From the NCBI GenBank assembly GCA_900553015.1, contig USBY01000031.1, forward strand, positions 1-15,536: DNA of 15,536 nt. Direction: 5' to 3'. Both the position numbers and the translations under genes were made by a program. The stretch's first letter is position 1. Every line of letters starts with the position of its first letter. This DNA is from an uncultured Clostridium sp. Its GTDB lineage: Bacteria; Bacillota; Clostridia; TANB77; CAG-508. Shown here piece after piece: positions 1 through 7,279 of this stretch. The notes under the pieces are model-generated. The model saw only the letters and a program-made list of their open reading frames with translations. It had not been told where the DNA came from and did no database searches.

Positions 1-1
1 T

Positions 2-1222
2 AAAAAAATTTTATTAATTTTAATCTTATTTGTTATATTATTATATGTAAGTAACATTAGCTCTATTCCAAATAATTTAATTTTAATGCAAGGTGAAAAC
101 TTAAATGTAAAAACATTATTAGGACTAAGTATATTAGATATAAATGGAGAAACAGTAGAAGCTGTTAATTCAGATGATACAAAAGTAAGTAATAAGATAG
201 GAAAAGTAGATTTATCTGTGAATTTAGCTGGTTTTTCTGTAAAAGATTTAACAGTAAATGTAATACCAAATACAGTTGTAATTCCAAGTGGTGAAACAAT
301 AGGTCTTAGATTATATACAAGTGGAGTTTTAGTAGTAGGAATGTCAGAAATACAAGGACAGGATAATAATAATTATACTCCTTATAAAAATTCTGGCATA
401 AAAGAAGGAGATATGATAACAAAAGTAGATGATGAAGCAGTTACTTGTACTTCTGATTTAATTACAAAAGTAAATGAGTCAAAGGGAAATTCTGTAAAAA
501 TAACATATGTTAGAGATGGAAGCAATTACAATACAGAAATTTTACCAACCAAAACTAATGATAATGAATATAAACTAGGTTTATGGGTTAGAGATGCTGC
601 TTCTGGAGTTGGAACAATAAGCTTTTATGATCCTAAAACAGGTGAATTTGGAGCATTAGGTCATGGAATATTAGATGTTGATACAGAAGAATTAATAGAT
701 ATAGCAAGAGGAGATATAGTTACAAGTAAAATAGTATCAATAGTAAAAGGCGAAAAAGGCAAACCTGGAGAATTACAAGGAAGTATCGATAATGGAAAAA
801 TAATAGGAGAAGTGTATAAAAATACTAATTTTGGAATTTATGGAAAGCTAAATAATGTAGAAATACTTAAACAAGATTCTGACAAGGTAATGGAGGTAAT
901 GCCTAGAGATGAGGTAAAAGAAGGAAAAGCATCTATATTATGTACTTTGGATGATAACAAACAAGAAGAATATGAAATTGAAATAGAAAAAGTATATACA
1001 TCAACAAACAGATCAAATAAGAATATGATAATAAAAGTAACAGACCAAAGACTATTAGAAAAAACAGGAGGAATAATACAAGGAATGAGTGGATCACCAA
1101 TAATTCAAGATGGAAAATTTGTAGGAGCTGTTACTCATGTTATGGTTAATAATCCCGAAAAAGGATATGGAATATTTGCAGATACAATGTTAAAACAAAT
1201 GAAAGAAGTAGAAGAGAATTAG
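2..1222 (+). CDS. spoIVB: SpoIVB family serine peptidase (S55), 5' end outside window
   Basis: SpoIVB is the intermembrane-space signalling protease of sporulation. In Bacillus the forespore secretes it and it triggers pro-sigma-K processing by cleaving SpoIVFA. The frame is open from base 2, and the 28 codons before the first ATG (86) encode a hydrophobic stretch that fits the usual N-terminal membrane anchor, so the true start lies just upstream. Counting from Met86, a PDZ domain spans about residues 77-152 (KEGDMITKVDDEAV) and the S55 peptidase domain follows. The triad is visible: His193 in ALGHGI, Asp320 in VTDQRLL and Ser335 in QGMSGSP. The 15-residue Asp-Ser spacing equals that of B. 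subtilis Asp363/Ser378. The visible 406 residues are close to full family length. The gene ends VEEN-stop, five bases from the convergent murC stop, inside a palindrome. Confidence 0.94.
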   Translation, partial: KKILLILILFVILLYVSNISSIPNNLILMQGENLNVKTLLGLSILDINGETVEAVNSDDTKVSNKIGKVDLSVNLAGFSVKDLTVNVIPNTVVIPSGETIGLRLYTSGVLVVGMSEIQGQDNNNYTPYKNSGIKEGDMITKVDDEAVTCTSDLITKVNESKGNSVKITYVRDGSNYNTEILPTKTNDNEYKLGLWVRDAASGVGTISFYDPKTGEFGALGHGILDVDTEELIDIARGDIVTSKIVSIVKGEKGKPGELQGSIDNGKIIGEVYKNTNFGIYGKLNNVEILKQDSDKVMEVMPRDEVKEGKASILCTLDDNKQEEYEIEIEKVYTSTNRSNKNMIIKVTDQRLLEKTGGIIQGMSGSPIIQDGKFVGAVTHVMVNNPEKGYGIFADTMLKQMKEVEEN

Positions 1223-1243
1223 AAATTCTAATTCTCTTCTACT
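1207..1243. terminator. Bidirectional palindrome shared by the spoIVB and murC 3' ends
   Basis: Bases 1207-1224 and 1226-1243 are perfect reverse complements (18 bp arms, one central base at 1225). The arms contain the last codons and stop codons of both convergent genes. The plus-strand exit is fairly T-rich (ATTTTAT) and the minus-strand exit has TTCTTTC, so uridine tracts are imperfect. A role as a two-way terminator is inferred from position and symmetry. Confidence 0.6.
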
Positions 1244-2613
1244 ATTTTATCTGAAATTTGTGTTACTGTTCCAGCACCTAATGTTAAAATAATATCGTTT
1301 TCTTTAACATTTTCTTTTAAATAATTAATAATATCATCAAAATTTTGTATATAAATAGCTTTCTTTCCTAAAGAATTTATCTTATCAACTAAATCTTGTG
1401 AAGAAACACCATATCTATTAGTTTCTCTTGCTGCATATATATCTGTAATTATTATATTATCAAAATTTAATAATGCTTTTGCAAAATCATTTAATAAGGT
1501 TTTTGTTCTACTATAAGTATGAGGTTGGAAAACAACCCATGATTTATTATATTTTTTATTCATTAAAGCTTTAGCTGTAGCAATTATTTCTGTTGGATGA
1601 TGACCATAATCATCAAATACAGTAGCATTATTAACAGTACCTTTATATTCAAATCTTCTATGAGCACCTGTAAATTTTTGTAGTGCAGATTTTATATATT
1701 TACTTTCTATTCCATAATAATCACAAAGAGCAATAGTTGCTAATGCATTTAATACATTGTGCATTCCTGGAATTCTTAATTGAATTCTCTCGAAAAATTT
1801 ATCTTTTTTATATACATCGAAAGCAGGAAAACCATTATTATCAAATACGATATTTACTGCAAAAAAGTCAGTATTCTTATTTGTAATTCCATATGTTAAT
1901 TTTGTCGCATTAGTATATTGTAATAAATCTAAACAATTATGATCATCACCATTAACAACAAGTAAACCATCATCTGGAATAATTTTTACATATTTTATAA
2001 AAGCATTCTTTATATTTTCAAAAGTTTTGAAGTAATCTAAATGGTCATTATCTATATTTAAGATAATTTCGGCTTTAGGGAAGAACTTTAAGAAACTTTC
2101 TACATATTCACAAGCTTCTATTATAAAATGTTCACTAGAACCAACTTTATAGTTACCATCGATTGCTTTTAATATTGCACCAACTTGAATACTTGGGTCT
2201 AAGCCAGCTTCTAAAAAGCATAAAGACACAAGAGATGTAGTTGTAGTTTTACCATGTGTACCAGAGATACCAATAGTATCGTTAAATGCTTTTGTAAGCA
2301 TACCTAAAAAGTCACATCTTTCGCAAGTTGGAATATTCAATTCTTTTGCTTTTTGCATTTCTGGGTCTGCTGGATTTATTGCAGCAGAATAAACAACAAT
2401 ATCTGCTTTTGATAGATTTTCAAAATCATGACCTATTGTTACTGGAATACCATTTTTTTGTAATTTTTTTACTATTTCAGAATCGGCTAAATCTGAGCCT
2501 GTAACTGTTACACCGAAGTAATTAAGAATTTCGGCAATTCCGCTCATGCTGACACCACCAATTCCAATCATATGTACTCTATTATATTTTTTTATTAAAC
2601 TAAGATTAGGCAT
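1228..2613 (-). CDS. murC: UDP-N-acetylmuramate--L-alanine ligase
   Basis: MurC is the cytoplasmic ATP-dependent ligase that adds L-Ala to UDP-MurNAc, the first step of the peptidoglycan stem peptide. At 461 residues it has the usual Mur ligase length. The N-terminal Rossmann-like UDP-binding domain shows MIGIGGVSMSGIAEIL (residues 15-30). The central ATPase domain shows the P-loop GTHGKTTT (118-125) and NIDNDHLDYF (186-195). The C-terminal part carries GMHNVLN (283-289) and DDYGHHPTE (334-342), diagnostic of MurC. The start is supported by GGAGGG a few bases before the ATG. The gene has its own promoter and is not in a dcw cluster here; it stands alone, convergent with spoIVB and divergent from spoVG. 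No key residue appears missing. Confidence 0.97.
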   Translation of the reverse strand: MPNLSLIKKYNRVHMIGIGGVSMSGIAEILNYFGVTVTGSDLADSEIVKKLQKNGIPVTIGHDFENLSKADIVVYSAAINPADPEMQKAKELNIPTCERCDFLGMLTKAFNDTIGISGTHGKTTTTSLVSLCFLEAGLDPSIQVGAILKAIDGNYKVGSSEHFIIEACEYVESFLKFFPKAEIILNIDNDHLDYFKTFENIKNAFIKYVKIIPDDGLLVVNGDDHNCLDLLQYTNATKLTYGITNKNTDFFAVNIVFDNNGFPAFDVYKKDKFFERIQLRIPGMHNVLNALATIALCDYYGIESKYIKSALQKFTGAHRRFEYKGTVNNATVFDDYGHHPTEIIATAKALMNKKYNKSWVVFQPHTYSRTKTLLNDFAKALLNFDNIIITDIYAARETNRYGVSSQDLVDKINSLGKKAIYIQNFDDIINYLKENVKENDIILTLGAGTVTQISDKIVEEN

Positions 2614-2644
2614 TAAATTTCCCTCCTATATTTGAACACGTAAA

Positions 2645-2673
2645 ATTATATAATTATTATGAATTTTTTTCAA
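2645..2673 (-). promoter_or_regulatory. Predicted sigma-A promoter of murC
   Basis: On the minus strand, TTGAAA (2673-2668) and TATAAT (2650-2645) are separated by exactly 17 bases. Transcription would start near 2638 and leave a leader of only about 25 bases before the murC start. The assignment rests on consensus match in a very AT-rich spacer. Confidence 0.65.
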
Positions 2674-2740
2674 TATAATTATTACTATTTTATGATAAAT
2701 ATTTCAAAAATGTTAAAAAATAAATAATTTTGAAAAAATA

Positions 2741-2767
2741 GAAGGAAAAAAGTTTTTTTTGAAGAAT
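2741..2767 (+). promoter_or_regulatory. Predicted sigma-H promoter of spoVG
   Basis: GAAGGAAAA (2741-2749) and GAAGAAT (2761-2767) are separated by 11 bases. This fits the sigma-H consensus RnAGGAwWW-N11/12-RnnGAAT at every defined position. In B. subtilis spoVG is a classic sigma-H gene, so both the motif and the gene identity agree. The predicted transcript start is about 2774. Confidence 0.75.
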
Positions 2768-2774
2768 AATATAG

Positions 2775-2794
2775 TTGTACATATAAATGTACAA
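2775..2794 (+). promoter_or_regulatory. Stem-loop at the predicted 5' end of the spoVG mRNA
   Basis: TTGTACAT (2775-2782) and ATGTACAA (2787-2794) form a perfect 8-bp stem with loop ATAA, starting at about +1 of the sigma-H transcript. It could stabilise the mRNA 5' end or be a dyad operator; the sequence does not decide between these. Confidence 0.5.
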
Positions 2795-2829
2795 TAATAT
2801 TATTTAAAACTTTGGAAGGCGGTGCTCAA

Positions 2830-3129
2830 ATGCAAATCACAAATGTACGTTTAAAGAAAGTAAATTCAGGAAACAAAATGAAAGCAGTAGCTTCTGTAAC
2901 ATTCGATAACGAATTTGTTGTACATGACATAAAAGTTATTGAAAAAGACGGATTATTTATAGCTATGCCAAGTAAAAAAACTCAAAATGGAGAGTTTAGA
3001 GATGTAGCTCATCCAATTAATGCTGAAACAAGGGAGAAAATTCAAAGCGCTATAATTGAAAAATATAACGAAACTCCTGATGTAGAAGAAGAAGTAAAAA
3101 GCGAAGAATCTGAAGAATCAGCAGAATAA
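2830..3129 (+). CDS. spoVG: Septation/sporulation regulator SpoVG
   Basis: SpoVG is a small, widely conserved Firmicute regulator, reported to bind nucleic acid and to act in septation, sporulation and envelope control. The 99-residue protein begins MQITNVRLKKV and contains the family signatures ASVTFDNEFVVHDIKV, LFIAMPSKKTQNGEFRDVAHPI and an acidic low-complexity C-tail (about the last 20 residues, rich in Glu and Ser). The start at 2830 is chosen because GGAAGGCGG lies 7 bases upstream and homologues begin MxITxVR. An in-frame TTG at 2812 would overlap this ribosome-binding site. A sigma-H-like promoter precedes it and a strong terminator follows, so it is monocistronic. Confidence 0.96.
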   Translation: MQITNVRLKKVNSGNKMKAVASVTFDNEFVVHDIKVIEKDGLFIAMPSKKTQNGEFRDVAHPINAETREKIQSAIIEKYNETPDVEEEVKSEESEESAE

Positions 3130-3140
3130 TATAAATTATT

Positions 3141-3174
3141 AAAAAAACTAGAGTAGAAATACTCTAGTTTTTTT
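3141..3174 (+). terminator. Intrinsic terminator of spoVG
   Basis: Bases 3141-3155 and 3160-3174 are perfect reverse complements around a GAAA tetraloop. The core CTAGAGTA/TACTCTAG is followed by seven Ts. The A-tract on the left arm also makes it usable in the reverse direction. Confidence 0.9.
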
Positions 3175-3203
3175 GACGTTTTTATAAAATATTTTTATAT
3201 AGA

Positions 3204-3232
3204 TTGTATATAAAAAACAAGTATGTTAAAAT
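3204..3232 (+). promoter_or_regulatory. Predicted sigma-A promoter of the AIM24-DUF2207 unit
   Basis: TTGTAT (3204-3209) and TAAAAT (3227-3232) are separated by 17 bases. Transcription would start near 3239, just before the GGGGGA ribosome-binding site (3245-3250). The match is moderate. Confidence 0.5.
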
Positions 3233-3256
3233 AAAAAAAATAAAGGGGGATTTTGT

Positions 3257-3931
3257 ATGGAAACAAAGATTAATGGCGAAGAATTACCATATGTAGTTTG
3301 CAAATTAAAAAAAGGAGAATCTGTTGTAACAGAAAACGGTGGAATGAGTTGGATGGATGACGGAATAAACATGAAAACAACTACAAATGGTGGAATTATG
3401 AAGGGATTAGGTAGAGCTTTAGCGGGAGAATCTATCTTTATGAATGTATATACCGCAGAAAAAGATGATGTAGAAATTGCTTTTGCATCTTCATTTCCTG
3501 GTCAAATACTAGAGTTTGACTTAAAGGAAGGAGAAAGAATAATCGCACAAAAAAGAGCTTTTTTATGTGCAGAACCAACAGTAGATATATCTATGCATTT
3601 TAGAAAAAGAATAGGAGCGGGATTTTTTGGAGGAGAAGGTTTTATAATGCAAAAATTCCAAGGACCTGGAAAAGTATTTTTAGAGCTAGATGGTGCAATA
3701 TATAAACGCGAGTTAGCTGATGGACAAAAATTAAAAGTAGATAATGGTTATGTGGCAGCAATGACAAGTGGAGTAGACTTAAATATTGAAACTGTAAAAG
3801 GAGTTAAAAATATAGTTTTTGGAGGCGAAGGATTATTTTTAACAACATTAAAAGGACCAGGAACAGTATGGGTACAGTCTATGCCAATATCTAAACTTGC
3901 AAGTATGTTTTATGTAGGAGGAAACCACTAG
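3257..3931 (+). CDS. AIM24 / TIGR00266 family protein
   Basis: This 224-residue protein matches the bacterial TIGR00266 family, related to yeast AIM24, whose biochemical role is unsettled. It is Gly-rich and likely all-beta, with no signal peptide or membrane segment. The family's internal duplication is plain: GGEGFIMQKFQGPGKVFLE (residues 125-143) resembles GGEGLFLTTLKGPGTVWVQ (189-207). Upstream parts show GGMSWMDDGI and a FPGQILEFDL segment typical of the family. GGGGGA six bases before the ATG fixes the start. The DUF2207 gene begins four bases after its stop, so the two are almost certainly cotranscribed. Family assignment is firm; no enzymatic function is claimed. Confidence 0.9.
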   Translation: METKINGEELPYVVCKLKKGESVVTENGGMSWMDDGINMKTTTNGGIMKGLGRALAGESIFMNVYTAEKDDVEIAFASSFPGQILEFDLKEGERIIAQKRAFLCAEPTVDISMHFRKRIGAGFFGGEGFIMQKFQGPGKVFLELDGAIYKRELADGQKLKVDNGYVAAMTSGVDLNIETVKGVKNIVFGGEGLFLTTLKGPGTVWVQSMPISKLASMFYVGGNH

Positions 3932-3935
3932 AATT

Positions 3936-5951
3936 ATGAAAAGATATTTAAGAAATTGGTTAATATATATAGGGATTGTTGTTATATTTTTTATATGTTA
4001 TGGACTTATAAGTGGTACAAATTATAAAAAAATGCAGATAATGAATAATCTAGAATATGATATTACTTTAAATGAAGATGGAAGTATGAATGTTATAGAA
4101 ACATGGGATGTATATGTAAAGAATACAGGGACATTGTTTAAGGACTTCGAGAATAATGACAAATTTCCAATATCTGATGTATATGTAAAAAACTTAAGTA
4201 CAAATGGAGATTTAAGAAAATTAGATTATGAAGTATATAATGTACCAGCAGGAGAGTATTATGTAGAAGATATTGGGAATGATACTGTAGAAGTAGCTTT
4301 TGGAACAGGAATGAGTAATTCAAAGGGTAATATCAAATACCAAATATCATATAAAATAGAAAATGTTATAAATTCATATAATGATTGTCAAGAGTTTTAT
4401 TGGCAGTTTTTAGATGAAACTAATAATATTTCATGTAAACAAGTTAATGGTAAGATAAGATTACCTAAAAATGTAACTAATATTGAAAACTTAAAAGTTT
4501 GGGGACATGGAAATATAAATGGAGATATTAATAGAGTAAGTACTAACGAAGTGGAATTTAATGTAAATAACTTTGATAAAGGAAATATGCTAGAAATAAG
4601 AGTTGTTACATTAGACAAAATGTTTAATGCGAAAAATAATAACTATAACTATTCAATGCTAAATAGAATTATAACAGAAGAGGATGAATGGGCAAATGCA
4701 ACAAATAAGAATATAACTGATTATAGAACTTTTCTAGGAACATTATTGCTTATATACTTTATAGTATTTGTCTTGATAATTATAAATTTTGTAATATATT
4801 TTAAAATAAGTAAACAAGATGGTGATGGAATAACAAGAAAACCAATAAAATATTTTAGAGATATTCCAAGGGAAGGAACATCAACACCAGGGGAAGCAGC
4901 ATTTTTATATTATTTTACAAATAATTTTAAGTGGACAGATGGAAAACAATCTGATGTAGTAGCAGCAAATATATTAAACTTATGTCTTAAAGGATATATT
5001 ACTTTAGAAAAAGATAATAATAATATAAATATAGCAATAGCAAAACCAGCAGATGGGTTAAAAAATGATGAAAAAGAAATATATAATTTACTTAAAGATG
5101 CAATTGGTAGAGATGAATATATAGAAGTAAAACAACTTAAAAAATTTGCTAAGGAAAAGTTTGATAAATACAGTAAGCATATAAATAAAATGGTAAGTAA
5201 TATAAAGAACAACCTATATGAAGAAAAAATAGTCGACAGAAAAAAGGAAAAACTATACTCTGCGACATATAGTTTACTACCTATAATGTTTGCAGGAATT
5301 TTTATAATGATAATATTATATAATTTTGTTGGATTATTACCATTTGTTTCAAAAACATATATAATGTTATGGGGAACAGACTTATTAGGTAGATTTTTAG
5401 ATTCGTTAATTATACTTTTACCTATATCAATAATGCTAATAGCATTAGACAGAATACGTAATAAATGTAAAGAAAAAATCTATAAACTTACACAAAAAGG
5501 AGCAGATGAAAGAGCAGAGTGGGTAGGTCTTGCTAGATTTTTAGAAGATTATTCTATGATAGATGAAAAAGGTGTCTTTGATATAGTTATCTGGGAAAAA
5601 TATTTAGTTTACGCAACAGCATTTGGAATTTCGGAAAAAGTTATAGAAGAATTACATTCAAAATATCCATATGTATTTACAGAGGAGTACTGGATGGGAA
5701 CAAATGCAATACATAATACTAGAGGAATTATTGACATGGCATGTAACCCAATATACATTGGTACACATGGAAGCTTTTCTGAGTTTACAGGTAGCATACA
5801 TAGTTCATATAGGACTATGACATCAACACTTTCTGCACATTATGCATCATCTTCTTCAGGTGGAAGTGGATTTTCATCTGGAGGTGGAGGTGGATTCTCT
5901 TCCGGAGGCGGAGGCCGGTGGCGGCGGACGGTCGGAATGGGAGGAAGATAA
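3936..5951 (+). CDS. DUF2207 membrane protein with Gly-rich C-tail (tail possibly frameshifted)
   Basis: The 671-residue protein has the layout of DUF2207 (YciQ-like) membrane proteins of unknown function. It has an N-terminal anchor (about residues 5-26), an extracytoplasmic beta-rich DUF2207 domain (about 35-235), a membrane helix (266-289), a soluble segment, two more helices (about 447-470 and 487-504), and a Ser/Gly-rich tail from about residue 640. Family members usually end in a Gly-rich tail. Here the last 11 residues turn into RWRRTVGMGGR. Dropping one C at 5915/5916 would instead continue as eight Gly, then RSEWEEDNF, with a stop at 5956-5958. The nearest AGGAGG (3917-3922) is 13 bases from the ATG, unusually far, so coupling to the upstream gene is likely. 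Terminator 5998-6042 follows. Confidence 0.85.
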   Translation: MKRYLRNWLIYIGIVVIFFICYGLISGTNYKKMQIMNNLEYDITLNEDGSMNVIETWDVYVKNTGTLFKDFENNDKFPISDVYVKNLSTNGDLRKLDYEVYNVPAGEYYVEDIGNDTVEVAFGTGMSNSKGNIKYQISYKIENVINSYNDCQEFYWQFLDETNNISCKQVNGKIRLPKNVTNIENLKVWGHGNINGDINRVSTNEVEFNVNNFDKGNMLEIRVVTLDKMFNAKNNNYNYSMLNRIITEEDEWANATNKNITDYRTFLGTLLLIYFIVFVLIIINFVIYFKISKQDGDGITRKPIKYFRDIPREGTSTPGEAAFLYYFTNNFKWTDGKQSDVVAANILNLCLKGYITLEKDNNNINIAIAKPADGLKNDEKEIYNLLKDAIGRDEYIEVKQLKKFAKEKFDKYSKHINKMVSNIKNNLYEEKIVDRKKEKLYSATYSLLPIMFAGIFIMIILYNFVGLLPFVSKTYIMLWGTDLLGRFLDSLIILLPISIMLIALDRIRNKCKEKIYKLTQKGADERAEWVGLARFLEDYSMIDEKGVFDIVIWEKYLVYATAFGISEKVIEELHSKYPYVFTEEYWMGTNAIHNTRGIIDMACNPIYIGTHGSFSEFTGSIHSSYRTMTSTLSAHYASSSSGGSGFSSGGGGGFSSGGGGRWRRTVGMGGR

Positions 5952-5997
5952 CTTTTAAAAGAACGACTTGTATAAATAGCTAATATAATAAAGAAAT

Positions 5998-6042
5998 AAA
6001 ACGAATACAAATACGAATTATTTTGGGTTGTATTCGTTTTTT
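5998..6042 (+). terminator. Intrinsic terminator after the DUF2207 gene
   Basis: AAAACGAATACAA (5998-6010) pairs with TTGTATTCGTTTT (6028-6040) around a 17-base loop, and the T-run continues to 6042. The loop is larger than usual but the 13-bp stem is perfect. Confidence 0.75.
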
Positions 6043-6182
6043 GCTTGCCTATATGAGAAGCAAAAAAAGCCCAAAAATGGAGAAAAAAGGAGTAAAAAAG
6101 AGATAAATATAGTGTTTTTTAGTAAAATAAGGTAAAATTTATTCAAAAAAAAGAAAAAGTATAAAAATAATGTATACATAAA
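6043..6182. other. AT-rich intergenic stretch with no gene seen
   Basis: Between the DUF2207 terminator and the next promoter no convincing coding frame was seen. TTTTTTGCTT (6037-6046) and AAGCAAAAAA (6058-6067) form a second hairpin that shares its T-tract with the terminator. The rest is A-rich and featureless. Confidence 0.5.
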
Positions 6183-6211
6183 TTGAAAAAACATAAAATA
6201 TATAGTATAAT
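6183..6211 (+). promoter_or_regulatory. Predicted sigma-A promoter of the M23 peptidase unit
   Basis: TTGAAA (6183-6188) and a perfect TATAAT (6206-6211) are 17 bases apart. Transcription would start near 6218, about 30 bases before the possible ATA start at 6248. Confidence 0.7.
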
Positions 6212-6319
6212 AAATGATGCTTGTGTGTAGAAATTAAAGGAGAGTGAATAAGTATTTTTAACAAACATAGAGAAATTCACACAAAAGAGATAATAAAATT
6301 TACAGAGCTTTTTGCGATA

Positions 6320-7264
6320 ATGTTATTAATATTATTTACAGTTATTTTAATAAGATATAACATTTTATTCAAAGTAACAGTAGATGGTGAAGCAATTGGT
6401 TATGTAACAAACAAGTATGAAATAGAAGAGGAAATTAATAATTATATAGAAAGTGAAGAAGAAGGGGTAGCTTTTAGAAACTTAGAAGTTGAAACAGAAT
6501 ATGAGCCTAAATTTGTAAGCAATCAAAGTTCAAATAAAGAAGAAGTGCTAGAAAAAATAAAAGAGAATATTTCTACAACATACACTGCATATGGAATAAC
6601 TATAGATGATGACATTAAAACATATGTTGGAACAGAAGAAGAAGCAGATAAGATAGTAGCAGATTTGCAAGAAGAATATAAAGACAAATTAGCACTTAAT
6701 ATTGGAGTAAAACAAATATTTGAAAAAGAAAAAATAGATACAGTGGAAGAGACTGTAGCTGTTTCAAAATTAAAAACAGAAAATATAGACGTAAAAGTAG
6801 CACAAATTGAGGAAGAAGCAAAAAAAGCTGAGGAAGCTAAAAAGGCAGAAGAATCAAGTAATCAAACTACAACAACAAATAATAAAGTCGTTGTTGCTGT
6901 AAGACCAATTTCCGGAGGAAAGATAACATCCAGATTTGGAGAAAGAAGTAGTGTTCGTTCTAGTACACATACAGGTCTAGATTTGGCTGCTCCAACAGGA
7001 ACAACAATCAAAGCTGCAGCATCTGGAAAAGTTACATTTGCCGGATATAAAGGGTCATATGGTTATATGATAAAAATTGAGTGTGACAATGGATACGAGA
7101 TGTGGTACGCACATTGTAGTAAATTATATGTAAGTGCAGGTGTAAGAGTATCTGCTGGAGATAAAATTGCAGCTGTTGGTTCTACAGGTAATTCTACAGG
7201 TTCACATTTACATTTTGAGATCAGAAAAAATGGAAAAGCTTTAAATCCTCAAAATTACATGTAA
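6320..7264 (+). CDS. Membrane-anchored M23 (LytM-type) metallopeptidase
   Basis: This is a likely peptidoglycan endopeptidase anchored outside the membrane. From Met6320 (314 residues), a hydrophobic helix spans residues 1-15. A region of alpha/beta type with Glu-rich segments (about 20-165) and a Lys/Glu/Ala linker with a Thr/Asn run (165-190) follow. The C-terminal M23 domain runs from about 195. All zinc/catalytic residues are present: His217 and Asp221 (HTGLD), His265 (YAHC), His296 and His298 (HLHFE), so it should be active. The start is uncertain. AAGGAG (6237-6242) is 78 bases before this ATG, while the same frame is open from an ATA at 6248 and encodes a basic segment, IFNKHREIHTKEIIKF, before the helix. 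SpoIIQ-like proteins share this architecture, but I cannot assign it as SpoIIQ. Confidence 0.88.
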   Translation: MLLILFTVILIRYNILFKVTVDGEAIGYVTNKYEIEEEINNYIESEEEGVAFRNLEVETEYEPKFVSNQSSNKEEVLEKIKENISTTYTAYGITIDDDIKTYVGTEEEADKIVADLQEEYKDKLALNIGVKQIFEKEKIDTVEETVAVSKLKTENIDVKVAQIEEEAKKAEEAKKAEESSNQTTTTNNKVVVAVRPISGGKITSRFGERSSVRSSTHTGLDLAAPTGTTIKAAASGKVTFAGYKGSYGYMIKIECDNGYEMWYAHCSKLYVSAGVRVSAGDKIAAVGSTGNSTGSHLHFEIRKNGKALNPQNYM

Positions 7265-7279
7265 AATACGGAGTGAATT

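Noticed and set aside
2812..2829. Upstream TTG as the spoVG start
   Set aside because: It overlaps the ribosome-binding site that serves the ATG at 2830, and SpoVG homologues begin at the MQITNV equivalent.
4910..5212. Minus-strand open frame inside the DUF2207 gene
   Set aside because: The hydrophobic Phe/Leu/Ser-rich translation is typical of the antisense of Lys/Glu-rich codons; no start signals.
6037..6067. Second hairpin TTTTTTGCTT/AAGCAAAAAA as a separate terminator
   Set aside because: It shares the T-tract of the stronger upstream stem and has no T-run at its own exit; noted only as a possible alternative fold.
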